A stretch of DNA of 64,000 nucleotides from Paraescarpia echinospica (lineage: Eukaryota > Annelida > Polychaeta > Sabellida > Siboglinidae), in contig CM034531.1 in assembly GCA_020002185.1 (NCBI GenBank), positions 72,383,496 through 72,447,495 on the forward strand. Direction: 5' to 3'. Below the pieces are notes generated by a model that was not told the DNA's origin, searched no databases, and saw only the letters and a list, made by a program, of their open reading frames with translations. The position numbers and the translations under genes are program-made. Of the stretch, positions 1-12,682 are shown piece by piece. Positions within the stretch are counted from its first letter, which is position 1, and each line of letters begins with the position of its first letter.

Positions 1-1190
1 TAGTCGACATGCTGTCTTGTAAACAACTCCGTCTGGGGGTGTACAAGCCAACAAATTCAACTGCCGGTCCCAAGCCCGGAAAAGGAGGAGTGTTGGCGTC
101 AGGAAGGGCATCCGGCCGTACAAACCCTGCCACAAATAATTTCATGTCGATTCGAAATAGGAAAGAGTTTACACCTACGACGTTCCCTGTAAGCGTCGCG
201 CAGCGCAACCGCCCCGTGCCAGCAAAAAAATATGCGAAGGGGTAGACAGACGATTAAAACAGCAACGTTGAACATTGAAACATTGACTGGAAAGAGCCGA
301 GAAGTTGCGGACGTGGTGAAATCTCGGAGACTGGACGTGTCATGTCTGCAAGAGACCAGATGGGGAGGAAACAAGGCAAGGGAACTTGGGGAGGGATGCA
401 AGCTATTCTACAGTGGTACCAATAGGGCAAGGAACGCAGTTGTGATTTGTGTGAGAAACCATCAAAACAAGGTACTGGAAGTCCAGAGAATTTCTGATAG
501 AATGATGATTATCAAGCTGGTACTGACAGATGTAGTGTGGGACATAGTGACAGCATACACTCCACAAGTGGGGTGTGAAGATACTGTTAAAGAGACATTC
601 TGAAACCAACTGGAGGCACTGCTGATAGGACTACCAACTAGGGAGTGCCTGGTGCTGACAGGTAACCTAAATGGCCACATTGCCGAATATAGGATGGGGT
701 TTGGAAGATGTCATGGAGGATTCTCTGTGGAAGATAGCAATGATTAGGGAGATTGAGTATTGCATCTGGCAGAGGCGTTTGACATGGCCATAGCAAATAC
801 CTTTTTCCATAAGATGAGACAGCACTTGCAGACTTACAGCAGTGGAGGAACCAAAACAGTGACTGACTACATCTTGATAAGGAAAGACAACATGAGAGGT
901 TAACAAACTGCAAAGTAATTCCCCGAGATTATATAGCAACGCAGCACAGGACACTAGAAAGTAACCAGAAGGAGGACGACACCAAAAAAAGAACCAAAAG
1001 AATAAGATGGTGGAAATTGAAGGAGGAGGAAATACGAGATTCATTCATTTGCAAGGTTAAGGAACTGCTGACTGCTTCACAGACTGGAGAAAGGACCACA
1101 ACATGAACAGAGATGTACCGAAAGATAATGCAGCTTGCATAAGAGGAGCTTGGACAATCAACACCAGGCAGATATGTTAATAAGGGGTCG
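1..1190 (+). pseudogene. Non-LTR retrotransposon endonuclease region, broken
   Basis: This is the 5' part of a LINE-type element, with an apurinic-like endonuclease (EN) that would nick target DNA for target-primed reverse transcription. Bases 60-130 resemble the leader of a common family whose products are often labelled craniofacial development protein 2-like. The best frame (232-603) shows LNIETLTGKSREV, then LQETRWGG with the EN glutamate, then VTAYTPQVG. It stops at a TGA at 601-603 where relatives usually have Trp. After the stop the same product continues in shifted frames: TGNLNGH (about 656-680), where relatives have GDLNGH so the catalytic Asp reads Asn, DYILIRK (about 865) and QHRTLE (about 940-955). 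RWWKLKEEE follows near 1005. At least one frameshift lies near 740. The matching RT is at 9.7-10.86 kb, beyond the 67-bp array. Function is surely lost. Family assignment is from motif memory. Confidence 0.85.
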
Positions 1191-1437
1191 CGGTGGTGTG
1201 TAGCATTTCTGCTATTTATATATTTTCAGAATCTATTTCCTGGTCATTTTTCTCCTCGTTTTGTTAAAGTAGAGAGGTCAGGCAAGAGTTGCGTAATTAT
1301 TATAGACTAGCGCAGATAAGAAAGATCATCTTTGGCAGAGATCATGGCATGTGTAGTTCGGAGAAGATAACGAGGCTGTAATGGCATGGTGTCACCCCAG
1401 TGTCCAGAAGGGTCTTGCAAAGCTCGGAGCACGTGGA
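1191..1437. other. Junction between EN remnant and 67-bp array
   Basis: No open frame is seen here. The last part (about 1360-1410) contains a diverged array-like stretch with ggctgtaatggc, followed by gtcaccccagtgtcc. The same gtcacccc-ggtgcc wording occurs just past the right edge of the array (about 9550-9570). This suggests that both edges keep an older version of the sequence that was amplified. Confidence 0.5.
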
Positions 1438-4400
1438 GAAATTTAGAAGAGATACAGGGCTGTAATGGCGAGTTGTTATCCTGAAGGCTAGAAGTAGGCA
1501 GTGTGAAATTTAGAAGAGATACAGGGCTGTAATGGCGAGTTTTTATCCTGAAGGCTGGAAGTAGGCAGTGTGAAATTTAGAAGAGATACGGGGCTGTAAT
1601 GGCGAGTTGTTATCCTGAAGGCTAGAAGTAGGCAGTGTGAAATTTAGAAGAGATTCGGGGCTGTAACGGCGAATTGTTATCCTGAAGGCTAGAAGTAGGC
1701 AGTGTGAAATTTAGACGAGATACAGGGCTGTAACGGCGAGTTCTTATCCTGAAGGCTAGAAGTAGGCAGTGTGAAATTTAGAAGAGATACGGGGCTGTAA
1801 TGGTGAGTTGTTATCCTGAAGGCTAGAAGTAGGCAGTGTGAAATTTAGAAGAGATACGGGGCTGTAACGGCGAGTTGTTATTCTGAAGGCTGGAAGTAGG
1901 CAGTGTGAAATTTAGAAGAGATACGGGGCTGTAACGGCGAATTGTTATTCTGAAGGCTGGAAGTAGGCAGTGTGAAATTTATAAGAGATACAGGGCTGTA
2001 ATGGCGAGTTGTTATCCTGAAGGCTGGAAGTAGGCAGTGTGAAATTTAGAAGAGATACAGGGCTGTAACGGCGAGTTTTTATCCTGAAGGCTGGAAGTAG
2101 GCAGTGTGAAATTTAGAAGAGATACGGGGCTGTAACGGCGAATTGTTATTCTGAAGGCTAGAAGTAGGCAGTGTGAAATTTAGAAGAGATACAGGGCTGT
2201 AACGGAGAGTTGTTATTCTGAAGGCTGGAAGTAGGCAGTGTGAAATTTAGAAGAGATACGGGGCTGTAACGGCGAGTTGTTATCCTGAAGGCTGGAAGTA
2301 GGCAGTGTGAAATTTAGACGAGATACAGGGCTGTAACGGCGAGTTTTTATCCTGAAGGCTGGAAGTAGGCAGTGTGAAATTTAGAAGAGATACGGGGCTG
2401 TAACGGCGAATTGTTATTCTGAAGGCTAGAAGTAGGCAGTGTGAAATTTAGAAGAGATACGGGGCTGTAACGGCGAGTTGTTATTCTGAAGGCTGGAAGT
2501 AGGCAGTGTGAAATTTAGAAGAGATACGGGGCTGTAACGGCGAATTGTTATTCTGAAGGCTGGAAGTAGGCAGTGTGAAATTTATAAGAGATACAGGGCT
2601 GTAATGGCGAGTTGTTATCCTGAAGGCTGGAAGTAGGCAGTGTGAAAATTAGACGAGATACAGGGCTGTAACGGCGAGTTGTTATTCTGAAGGCTAGAAG
2701 TAGGCAGTGTTGAATTTAGAAGAGATACGGGGCTGTAATGGCGAGTTGTCATCCTGAAGGCTAGAAGTAGGCAGTGTGAAATTTAGGCGAGATACAGGGC
2801 TGTAATGGCGAGTTGTTATTCTGAAGGCTAGAAGTAGGCTGTGTGGAATTTAGAAGAGATACGGGGCTGTAATGGCGGGTTGTTATCCTGAAGGCTAGAA
2901 GTAGGCATTGTGAAATTTAGAAGAGATACAGGGCTGTAACGGCGAGTTGTTATTCTGAAGGCTAGAAGTAGGCAATGTGAAATTTAGAAGAGATACGGGG
3001 CTGTAATGGCGAGTTGTTATCCTGAAGGCTAGAAGTAGGCAGTGTGTAATTTAGAAGAGATACAGGGCTGTAATGGCGAGTTTTTATCCTGAAGGCTGGA
3101 AGTAGGCAGTGTGAAATTTAGAAGAGATACGGGGCTGTAATGGCGAGTTGTTATCCTGAAGGCTAGAAGTAGGCAGTGTGAAATTTAGAAGAGATACGGG
3201 GCTGTAACGGCGAATTGTTATCCTGAAGGCTAGAAGTAGGCAGTGTGAAATTTAGACGAGATACAGGGCTGTAACGGCGAGTTCTTATCCTGAAGGCTAG
3301 AAGTAGGCAGTGTGAAATTTAGAAGAGATACGGGGCTGTAATGGCGAGTTGTTATCCTGAAGGCTAGAAGTAGGCAGTGTGAAATTTAGAAGAGATACGG
3401 GGCTGTAACGGCGAGTTGTTATTCTGAAGGCTGGAAGTAGGCAGTGTGAAATTTAGAAGAGATACGGGGCTGTAACGGCGAATTGTTATTCTGAAGGCTG
3501 GAAGTAGGCAGTGTGAAATTTATAAGAGATACAGGGCTGTAACGGCGAGTTTTTATCCTGAAGGCTGGAAGTAGGCAGTGTGAAATTTAGAAGAGATACG
3601 GGGCTGTAATGGCGAATTGTTATTCTGAAGGCTAGAAATAGGCAGTGTGAAATTTAGAAGAGATACAGGGCTGTAACGGAGAGTTGTTATTCTGAAGGCT
3701 GGAAGTAGGCAGTGTGAAATTTAGACGAGATACACGGCTGTAATGGCGAGTTGTTATCCTGAAGGCTGGAAGTAGGCAGTGTGAAATTTAGAAGAGATAC
3801 AGGGCTGTAACGGCGAATTGTTATTCTGAAGGCTGGAAGTAGGCAGTGTGAAATTTAGAAGAGATACGGGGCTGTAACGGCGAGTTTTTATCCTGAAGGC
3901 TGGAAGTAGGCAGTGTGAAATTTAGAAGAGATACGGGGCTGTAACGGCGAGTTTTTATCCTGAAGGCTGGAAGTAGGCAGTGTGAAATTTAGAAAAGATA
4001 CAGGGCTGTAACGGCGAATTGTTATTCTGAAGGCTGGAAGTAGGCAGTGTGAAATTTAGAAGAGATACGGGGCTGTAACGGCGAGTTTTTATCCTGAAGG
4101 CTGGAAGTAGGCAGTGTGAAATTTAGAAGAGATACGGGGCTGTAACGGCGAGTTTTTATCCTGAAGGCTGGAAGTAGGCAGTGTGAAATTTAGAAAAGAT
4201 ACAGGGCTGTAACGGCGAATTGTTATACTGAAGGCTAGAAGTAGGCAGTGTGAAATTTAGAAGAGATACAGGGCTGTAACGGCGAATTGTTATCCTGAAG
4301 GCTAGAAGTAGGCAGTGTGAAAATTAGACGAGATACAGGGCTGTAACGGCGAGTTTTTATCCTGAAGGCTGGAAGTAGGCAGTGTGAAAATTAGAAGAGA

Positions 4401-7400
4401 TACAGGGCTGTAACGGCGAATTGTTATCCTGAAGGCTAGAAGTAGGCAGTGTGAAAATTAGACGAGATACAGGGCTGTAACGGCGAGTTGTTATTCTGAA
4501 GGCTAGAAGTAGGCAGTGTGGAATTTAGAAGAGATACGGGGCAGTAATGGCGAGTTGTTATCCTGAAGGCTAGAAGTAGGCAGTGTGAAATTTAGGCGAG
4601 ATACAGGGCTGTAATGGCGAGTTGTTATTCTGAAGGCTAGAAGTAGGCAGTGTGGAATTTAGAAGAGATACGGGGCTGTAATGGCGGGTTGTTATCCTGA
4701 AGGTTAGAAGTAGGCAGTGTGAAATTTAGAAGAGATACAGGGCTGTAACGGCGAGTTGTTATTCTGAAGGCTAGAAGTAGGCAGTGTGAAATTTAGAAGA
4801 GATACGGGGCTGTAATGGCGAGTTGTTATCCTGAAGGCTAGAAGTAGGCAGTGTGAAATTTAGAAGAGATACGGGGCTGTAACGGCGAATTGTTATCCTG
4901 AAGGCTAGAAGTAGGCAGTGTGAAATTTAGAAGAGATACAGGGCTGTAACGGCGAGTTGTTATCCTGAAGGCTAGAACTAGGCAGTGTGAAATTTAGACG
5001 AGATACAGGGCTTTAATGGCGAGTTGTTATTCTGAAGGCTGGAAGTAGGCAGTGTGAAATTTAGACGAGATACACGGCTGTAATGGCGAGTTGTTATCCT
5101 GAAGGCTGGAAGTAGGCAGTGTGAAATTTAGAAGAGATACAGGGCTGTAACGGCGAATTGTTATTCTGAAGGCTGGAAGTAGGCTGTGTGAAATTTAGAA
5201 GAGATACGGGGATGTAACGGCGAGTTTTTATCCTGAAGGCTGGAAGTAGGCAATGTGAAATTTAGAAGAGATACGGGGCTGTAACGGCGAGTTTTTATCC
5301 TGAAGGCTGGAAGTAGGCAGTGTGAAATTTAGAAAAGATACAGGGCTGTAACGGCGAATTGTTATCCTGAAGGCTAGAAGTAGGCAGTGTGAAATTTAGA
5401 AGAGATACGGGGCTGTAACGGCGAGTTTTTATCCTGAAGGCTGGAAGTAGGCAGTGTGAAATTTTCAAGAGATACAGGGCGGTAACGGCGAGTTGTTATT
5501 CTGAAGGCTAGAAGTAGGCAGTGTGAAATTTAGAAGAGATACGGGACTGTAATGGCGAGTTGTTATCCTGAACGCTAGAAGTAGGCAGTGTGAAATTTAG
5601 AAGAGATACAGGGCTTTAACGGCGAGTTGTTATTCTGAAGGCTAGAAGTAGGCAGTGTGAAATTTAGAAGAGATACGGGGCTGTAAAGGCGAGTTGTTAT
5701 CCTGAAGGCTAGAAGTAGGCAGTGTGAAATTTAAAAGAGATACGGGGCTGTAACGGCGAATTGTTATCCTGAAGGCTAGAAGTAGGCAGTGTGGCGAGAT
5801 GTGAAATTGAAGGCTAGACGAGATACAGGGCTGTAATGGCGAGTTGTTATCCTGAAGGCTAGAAGTAGGCAGTGTGAAATTTAGAAGAGATACGGGGCTG
5901 TAACGGCGAGTTGTTATCCTGAAGGCTAGAACTAGGCAGTGTGAAATTTAGACGAGATACAGGGCTTTAATGGCGAGTTGTTATTCTGAAGGCTGGAAGT
6001 AGGCAGTGTGAAATTTAGACGAGATACACGGCTGTAATGGCGAGTTGTTATCCTGAAGGCTGGAAGTAGGCAGTGTGAAATTTAGAAGAGATACAGGGCT
6101 GTAACGGCGAATTGTTATTCTGAAGGCTGGAAGTAGGCAGTGTGAAATTTAGAAGAGATACGGGGCTGTAACGGCGAGTTTTTATCCTGAAGGCTGGAAG
6201 TAGGCAGTGTGAAATTTAGAAGAGATACGGGGCTGTAACGGCGAGTTTTTATCCTGAAGGCTGGAAGTAGGCAGTGTGAAATTTAGAAAAGATACAGGGC
6301 TGTAACGGCGAATTGTTATCCTGAAGGCTAGAAGTAGGCAGTGTGAAATTTAGAAGAGATACGGGGCTGTAACGGCTATCCTGAAGGCTGGAAGTAGGCA
6401 GTGTGAAATTTTCAAGAGATACAGGGCGGTAACGGCGAGTTGTTATTCTGAAGGCTAGAAGTAGGCAGTGTGAAATTTAGAAGAGATACGGGACTGTAAT
6501 GGCGAGTTGTTATCCTGAACGCTAGAAGTAGGCAGTGTGAAATTTAGAAGAGATACAGGGCTTTAGAAGAGATACGGCGAGTTGTGATAGGCTGTAACGG
6601 CGAATTGTTATCCTGAAGGCTAGAAGTAGGCAGTGTGAAATTTAGAAGAGATACAGGGCTGTAACGGCGAGTTGTTATCCTGAAGGCTAGAAGTAGGCAG
6701 TGTGAAATTTAGAAGAGATACGGGGCTGTAATGGCGAGTTGTTATCCTGAAGGCTAGAAGTAGGCAGTGTGAAATTTAGAAGAGATACAGGGCTGTAACG
6801 GCGAGTTGTTATTCTGAAGGCTGGAAGTAGGCAGTGTGAAATTTAGAAGAGATACGGGGCTGTAACGGCGAGTTGTTATTCTGAAGGCTGGAAGTAGGCA
6901 GTGTGAAATTTAGAAGAGATACGGGGCTGTAACGGCGAGTTGTTATCCTGAAGGCTAGAAGTAGGCAGTGTGAAATTTAGAAGAGATACGGGGCTGTAAC
7001 GGCGAGTTTTTATCCTGAAGGCTGGAAGTAGGCAGTGTGAAATTTGGAAGAGATACAGGGCTGTAACGGCGAATTGTTATCCTGAAGGCTAGAAGTAGGC
7101 AGTGTGAAAATTAGACGAGATACAGGGCTGTAACGGCGAGTTGTTATTCTGAAGGCTAGAAGTAGGCAGTGTGGAATTTAGAAGAGATACGGGGCTGTAA
7201 TGGCGAGTTGTTATCCTGAAGGCTAGACGTAGGCAGTGTGAAATTTAGGCGAGATACAGGGCTGTATTGGCGAGTTGTTATTCTCAAGGCTAGAAGTAGG
7301 CAGTGTGGAATTTAGAAGAGATTCGGGGCTGTAATGGCGGGTTGTTTTCCTGAAGGCTAGAAGTAGGCAGTGTGAAATTTAGAAGAGATACAGGGCTGTA

Positions 7401-9550
7401 ACGGCGAGTTGTTATTCTGAAGGCTAGAAGTAGGCAGTGTGAAATTTAGAAGAGATACGGGGCTGTAATGGCGAGTTGTTATCCTGAAGGCTAGAAGTAG
7501 GCAGTGTGAAATTTAGAAGAGATACGGGGCTGTAACGGCGAATTGTTATCCTGAAGGCTAGAAGTAGGCAGTGTGAAATTTAGAAGAGATACAGGGCTGT
7601 AACGGCTAGTTGTTATCCTGAAGGCTAGAACTAGTCAGTGTGAAATTTAGACGACATACAGGGCTGTAATGGCGAGTTGTTATCCTGAAGGCTAGAAGTA
7701 GGCTGTGTGAAATTTAGAAGAGATACAGGGCGGTAACGGCGAGTTGTTATTCTGAAGGCTAGAAGTAGGCAGTGTGAAATTTAGAAGAGATACGGGACTG
7801 TAATGGCGAGTTGTTATCCTGAAGGCTAGAAGTAGGCAGTGTGAAATTTAGAAGAGATACAGGGCTGTAACGGCGAGTTGTTATCCTGAAGGCTAGAACT
7901 AGTCAGTGTGAAATTTAGACGACATACAGGGCTGTAATGGCGAGTTGTTATCCTGAAGGCTAGAAGTAGGCAGTGTGAAATTTAGAAGAGATACGGGACT
8001 GTAATTGCGAGTTGTTATCCTGAACGCTAGAAGTAGGCAGTGTGAAATTTAGAAGATTCAGGGCTTTAACGGCGAGTTGTTATTCTGAAGGCTAGAAGTA
8101 GGCAGTGTGAAATTTAGAAGAGATACGGGGCTGTAAAGGCGAGTTGTTAACCTGAAGGCTAGAAGTAGGCAGTGTGAAATTTAAAAGAGATACGGGGCTG
8201 TAACGGCGAATTGTTATCCTGAAGGCTAGAAGTAGGCAGTGTGAAATTTAGACGAGATACAGGGCTGTAATGGCGAGTTGTTATCCTGAAGGCTAGAAGT
8301 AGGCAGTGTGAAATTTAGAAGAGATACGGGGCTGTAATGGCGAGTTGTTATCCTGAAGGCTAGAAGTAGGCAATGTGAAATTTAGAAGAGATACGGGGCT
8401 GTAATGGCGAGTTGTTATCCTGAAGGCTAGAAGTAGGCAGTGTGAAATTTAGAAGAGATACGGGGCTGTAATGGCGAGTTGTTATCCTGAAGGCTAGAAG
8501 TAGGCAGTGTGAAATTCAGAAGAGATACGGGGCTGTAATGGCGAATTGTTATCCTGAAGGCTAGAAGTAGGCAGTGTGAAATTTAGACGAATACAGGGCT
8601 GTAATGGCGAGTTGTTATCCTGAAGGGTAGAAGTAGGCAGTGTGAAATTTAGAAGAGATACGGGGCTGTAATGGCGAGTTGTTATCCTGAAGGCTAGAAG
8701 TAGGCAGTGTGAAATTTAGAAGAGATACGGGGCTGTAACGGCGAATTGTTATCCTGAAGGCTAGAAGTAGGCAGTGTGAAATTTAGACGAGATACAGGGC
8801 TGTAACGGCGAGTTGTTATCCTGAAGGCTAGAAGTAGGCAGTGTGAAATTTAGAAGAGATACAGGGTTGTAACGGCGAGTTGTTATTCTGGAGGGTAGAA
8901 GTAGGCAGTGTGAAATTTAGAAGAGATACGGGACTGTAATGCCGAGTTGTTATCCTGAACGCTAGAAGTAGGCAGTGTGAAATTTAGAAGAGATACGGGG
9001 CTGTAACGGCGAGTTGTTTTCCTGAAGGCTAGAAGTAGGCAGTGTGAAATTTAGACGAGATACAGGGCTGTAATGGCGAGTTGTTATTCTGAAGGCTAGA
9101 AGTAGGCAGGGTGAAATTTAGACGAGATACAGGGCTGTAACGGCGAGTTGTTATTCTGAAGGCTAGAAGTAGGCAGTGTGAAATTTAGAAGAGATACGGG
9201 ACTGTAATGGCGAGTTGTTATCCTGAACGCTAGAAGTAGGCAGTGTGAAATTTAGAAGAGATACGGGGCTGTAACGGCGAGTTGTTTTCCTGAAGGCTAG
9301 AAGTAGGCAGTGTGATATTTAGACGAGATACAGGGCTGTAATGGCGAGTTGTTATTCTGAAGGCTAGAATTAGGCAGGGTGAAATTTAGACGAGATACAG
9401 GGCTGTAACGGCGAGTTGTTATTCTGAAGGCTAGAAGTAGGCAGTGTGAAATTTAGGCGAGATACAGGGCTGTAACGGCGAGTTGTTATTCTGAAGGCTA
9501 GAAGTAGGCAGTGTGAAATTTAGAAGCGATACGGGGCTGTAATGCCGAAG
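1438..9550. repeat. Minisatellite, 67-bp unit, about 120 copies
   Basis: The tandem array runs without interruption for about 8.1 kb. The unit starts gaaatttagaagagatac, continues with ggctgtaayggcga, and ends gaagtaggcagtgt. Direct counting from one gaaattt to the next (1505 to 1572) gives 67 bp. Variant positions include acagg/acggg, aatgg/aacgg, gagttgtt/gagttttt/gaattgtt, atcctg/attctg and ctagaag/ctggaag. Some units carry small indels, for example near 5795, 6375 and 6565. Blocks of several units recur: the rare gagttcttatcc variant at 1738-1749 and at 3279-3290 is 1541 bp apart (23 units), and ctagtcagtg at 7631 and 7899 is 268 bp apart (4 units). No long frame crosses the array. It lies between the EN and RT parts of one retrotransposon. 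Confidence 0.97.
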
Positions 9551-9690
9551 AGTCACCCCGGTGCCTAGAGGTAAGCAGGAGAGAAGTGGATAGTAGAAGT
9601 GGTAGAAGTGCCACGCCAGGCCTTGAGAAATGGTATCCCAGATGAATGAAGAAAAACGCGTGAATGCACCAATCGACACGCAGAAAGGAT
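9551..9690 (+). other. Right edge of array and start of RT region
   Basis: This non-repetitive stretch resembles retroelement sequence just upstream of the RT core. A frame reading LRNGIPDE then a stop then RKTR appears near 9623-9665, similar to the GxIPxxWRxxR segment that precedes RT motif 1-2 in relatives. The part that should follow it looks deleted. Confidence 0.45.
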
Positions 9691-10950
9691 ATAAATGATA
9701 GACAGTGTGGATTCCAACCGTCGAACTGGTTCAGGATGCTCCAAGAGAAACATAGAAGTTCAGATGAGGTCTACACATGGTGTTTGTGGACCTTGAGAAG
9801 GCATATGACAGAGTTCCCAGAAAACTGATCACGATGAGCCTCCGAAAGAAGAGTATACCGGAATACTACATTAACATTACAAAGGACATGTATAAAGGGA
9901 GTACGGCAAGCATCATAACAAATGCTGGAAAGACAGAGGAAATCCAAATTTTAGTTGGTCTACACCAGGGGTCGACCCTTAGTCCTTTACTTGTTAGCAT
10001 TATCCTGGACGTGATTACAGTGGAGATCAAGGAGCAGACATCCTGGGCTCTTTTATTCGCGGATGACCTGGTGTTATGTTATTCAGATGGGGGTGGAAGG
10101 AAGAGACATTGAACAATTGGAGATAACAATGGAGAGATGTGGACCAAAGATCAGCGGAACAAAGACGGAACACCTTCCGCCAATGGGGCACACAAAGCCG
10201 GTGATTTGATGAACAAGTATGGGTCTCATGTAAAGGTAAACCTCCCAACTGTACAGACTTTTAAGTAAGTAACTTGGCTCTGTCATAGACAAGGAGGGAG
10301 GTGTCAGTAAGGAAACTGAGAGCCGAGTGTCAAAGGGGTGGTCTTGGTGGAGGGAACTATCTGGAGTGATATGTGATAACATGGTGCCACAAAATATGAA
10401 AGTCCTGCTCTACAAAACGATAATTAGGCCGATACTTCTCTACGGCTGTGGAACGTGGCCACTATCGATAAGAAACGAAATACGACTGGCAACAACGGAG
10501 ATGAGAATGAGTAGATGAACAATGGGTGTAAGCCTGCAGGAGCACCGGAGGAATGAGGACATCTTGAAAGAAGCCGATGTGGAGAGCATTGTTGTCATCA
10601 TGAGAAGACGGCTGGTGTGGTTTGGTCATGTGAAAAGAAGGAAAGAAGGGGATAACGTAAGAGCCACCATGGAGATGAAGATAGAGGGGAAAGGAGCGAG
10701 AGGGAGGCCAAAGTTGAGATGGCAGGACACAGTGAGGAAAGATTTAAAGGCATGGCAGATGAAGGAAAAATGGGCTCAGGGCAGGAATAAATGGAAGAGA
10801 CTCTGCAAGATCCCCCACCGGGCACAGGGAGAAGGCGGGGAAAGGCGAGAACGGTAAGAAATGCCGTGTGTGAACAGTATACATGACATGATACTGATCG
10901 TCAAATGTTAAACTTCTAGCATGTTATCAATTACTTAATAAAGGTTGTCG
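9691..10950 (+). pseudogene. Non-LTR retrotransposon reverse transcriptase, broken
   Basis: This is the reverse transcriptase (RT) and C-terminal part of the element whose EN is at the window start. Visible motifs, in order: QCGFQPSN-like sequence near 9700; motif A in MVFVDLEKAYDRVPRKL (9777-9827); motif B in VGLHQGSTLSPLL (about 9954-9992); motif C in LLFADDLVLC (about 10050-10080), the FADD box; then C-terminal pieces IIRPILLYGCGTW (about 10420), RRRLVWFGHVKRR (about 10605) and RGRPKLRWQD (about 10700). Frames break at about 10110, 10260-10330 and 10516. A tail with ttaataaagg near 10935 may be the 3' end. The motif A and C aspartates are kept, but the reading frame is not. Same orientation as the EN half. 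Confidence 0.9.
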
Positions 10951-11056
10951 TTGGCCGCAATACCTGGGTTGTTTGTTTTATTATTGTACACGTGACCACA
11001 GTACAATAGTCATGTGTATTACTATATTTGTATTTTTACTACACGAGATTCTTGAG
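10951..11056. other. Unique spacer
   Basis: Short AT-rich spacer between the retroelement tail and a TG tract. No feature is recognised. Confidence 0.4.
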
Positions 11057-11156
11057 TTTGTGCGTGCGTGTGTGCTCGCGCGCGTGAGCGTGTACGTGTG
11101 TGTGTGGGTGGTTTTTGTGTGTGTATGTATGCGTGGTGTGTGTGGGGGGGTGTGTG
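11057..11156. repeat. TG-rich microsatellite
   Basis: Imperfect TG/TGCG tract that abuts the left arm of the foldback element at 11157. Confidence 0.9.
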
Positions 11157-11459
11157 TGTGATGCCTAAAATACTTGTCTCCCTGGCTCCCAAAGACAAAG
11201 AGTTATGTAATATAAAGAACTTTCCGGTCGTTTCGTTCTGATCCAAGGCATGGTGCTCATATTCCTGTTTTTTGTATTTATGAATGTATATAATATATAT
11301 AGTATATATACACATACATATATATGCATCTATAAATGAGCAAAAGAACACGAATATGAGCATTATGGTGTAGACCAGAACGAAACGACCAGTAAGTTAG
11401 TTATATTACATAACTTTTTGGGGGGAGGGGGCCAGGGAGACAAGTATTTTAGGCATCAC
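11157..11459. mobile_element. Foldback (MITE-like) element with arms of about 130 bp
   Basis: The left arm starts gtgatgcctaaaatacttg and reads on through ctccctggc, gttatgtaatata, ggtcgtttcgttctg and gctcatattcctg. The right arm (about 11330-11459) is its reverse complement with scattered mismatches and ends aagtattttaggcatcac. The centre (about 11285-11330) is an AT-rich, mostly TA/TG, loop. No coding frame fits a transposase. The structure fits a non-autonomous foldback DNA element or an inverted duplication. No clear target duplication is seen because the left side is a TG tract. Confidence 0.8.
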
Positions 11460-12530
11460 GTTGACGATTATATTATCTACACGTGCCCGTCACCAAATAT
11501 TAATGCGTCTGCCCAACTCTGACACACTAATGTCTAAATCTTCTTCCGTATTGCGTCATTAGATTGACAAATGCCCATGGACTGCGTCACTAAATTGACA
11601 TGTTTCCTTAGATTGCGTCATTGATGGGTGTGTTGTTGACCTATACTGTATATTGTAGACGACAATAAATTCGCTTAAAAACTGGTTCGGTGTGTAATAC
11701 GTGTAGTGTCTGTGTCCAACAAACATTGATATGAAATTGATGAGAGAACTGTATTGCAAAAAATAATTATGAATACCCGTCTCAGCCAATCGATGAACTA
11801 ATACTGAATCTATTTTTAATTCAAAATATATAAATATATACGTATATGTATCTCTCTCTTTCTCCCCCCCCCCTCCTCTCTCTCTCTCTCTCTTATATAT
11901 AATATAATCCTTACTGTTGCTTTGAGCTATTGGAATTAGTGGAATATGTTTATGGTATTTACATTTTTTTCTTGAATCCAAAATGAATTAGTTGATATAT
12001 AGTAAAACGTTCTATTTCACTGCCATGTAATGTCCATATTTTTCTCTAAATATCTATGAAAATAACAGAGAAAATTACATAGTAACACCAATAAAGATAT
12101 TTTCTTTTCTTAATTTAGGATTTTTTAGTTATATGCTTCGAAGAGGCCACGTTTTTTTAAGATTATTAATAAATGTCATAATCAAAAGTGAACAGAAAAC
12201 TAATGAATATTTTGAACACCAATGTAACTTGAATGTGAATATATATATTATTAATTTGCTGTTATTAATATTCTCCATTTATAATTTCAATAATTAAACA
12301 CAATTAAAACTACTTATATATTTAAAATGAATTCCCATGATTTTACAAACGTAATGCTGTATAGTAGTCATTTTGTAGAGCAAATTTAAGCTCCAATGTT
12401 GTAACATAAGTGAGAGGAGAAATATTTATTAACTCAGTCTTTGAAGAACCCAAACATTTAAAGGAACGTCGTGTATCCGTTACCCAGTATCAGTTACCGG
12501 TTAATAGTCATTATAATATACATTTATTAG
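11460..12530. other. AT-rich intergenic sequence
   Basis: No credible gene. It holds a short CT-rich tract with a C run at about 11850-11893 and low-complexity AT sequence at 12000-12330. Confidence 0.6.
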
Positions 12531-12682
12531 CCAGACTTGTCATTTCGTGTGTGTAAGGACCGTAGGAACCAAACACATCAACTAACGGTAGGGAAGTATG
12601 GCTCTGAAAGACTTGTCATGTCATTTGTGTAAAGACCGTGGGTACCAAACATACCAACGTTAGTGACGTCTGGTTCTGCAAT
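12531..12682. repeat. Two-copy direct repeat, about 74 bp
   Basis: The segment agacttgtcattt, then gtgtaaggaccgtag, accaaacac and ctaacgg recurs about 75 bp later as agacttgtcatgtcattt, gtgtaaagaccgtggg, accaaacat and cgttagtg. The copies are diverged. Confidence 0.75.

Noticed and set aside
1438..9550. CRISPR-like array
   Set aside because: Contiguous near-identical 67-bp units with no unique spacers, in a eukaryotic retroelement context. The 31-bp and 28-bp arrays were rejected for the same reason.
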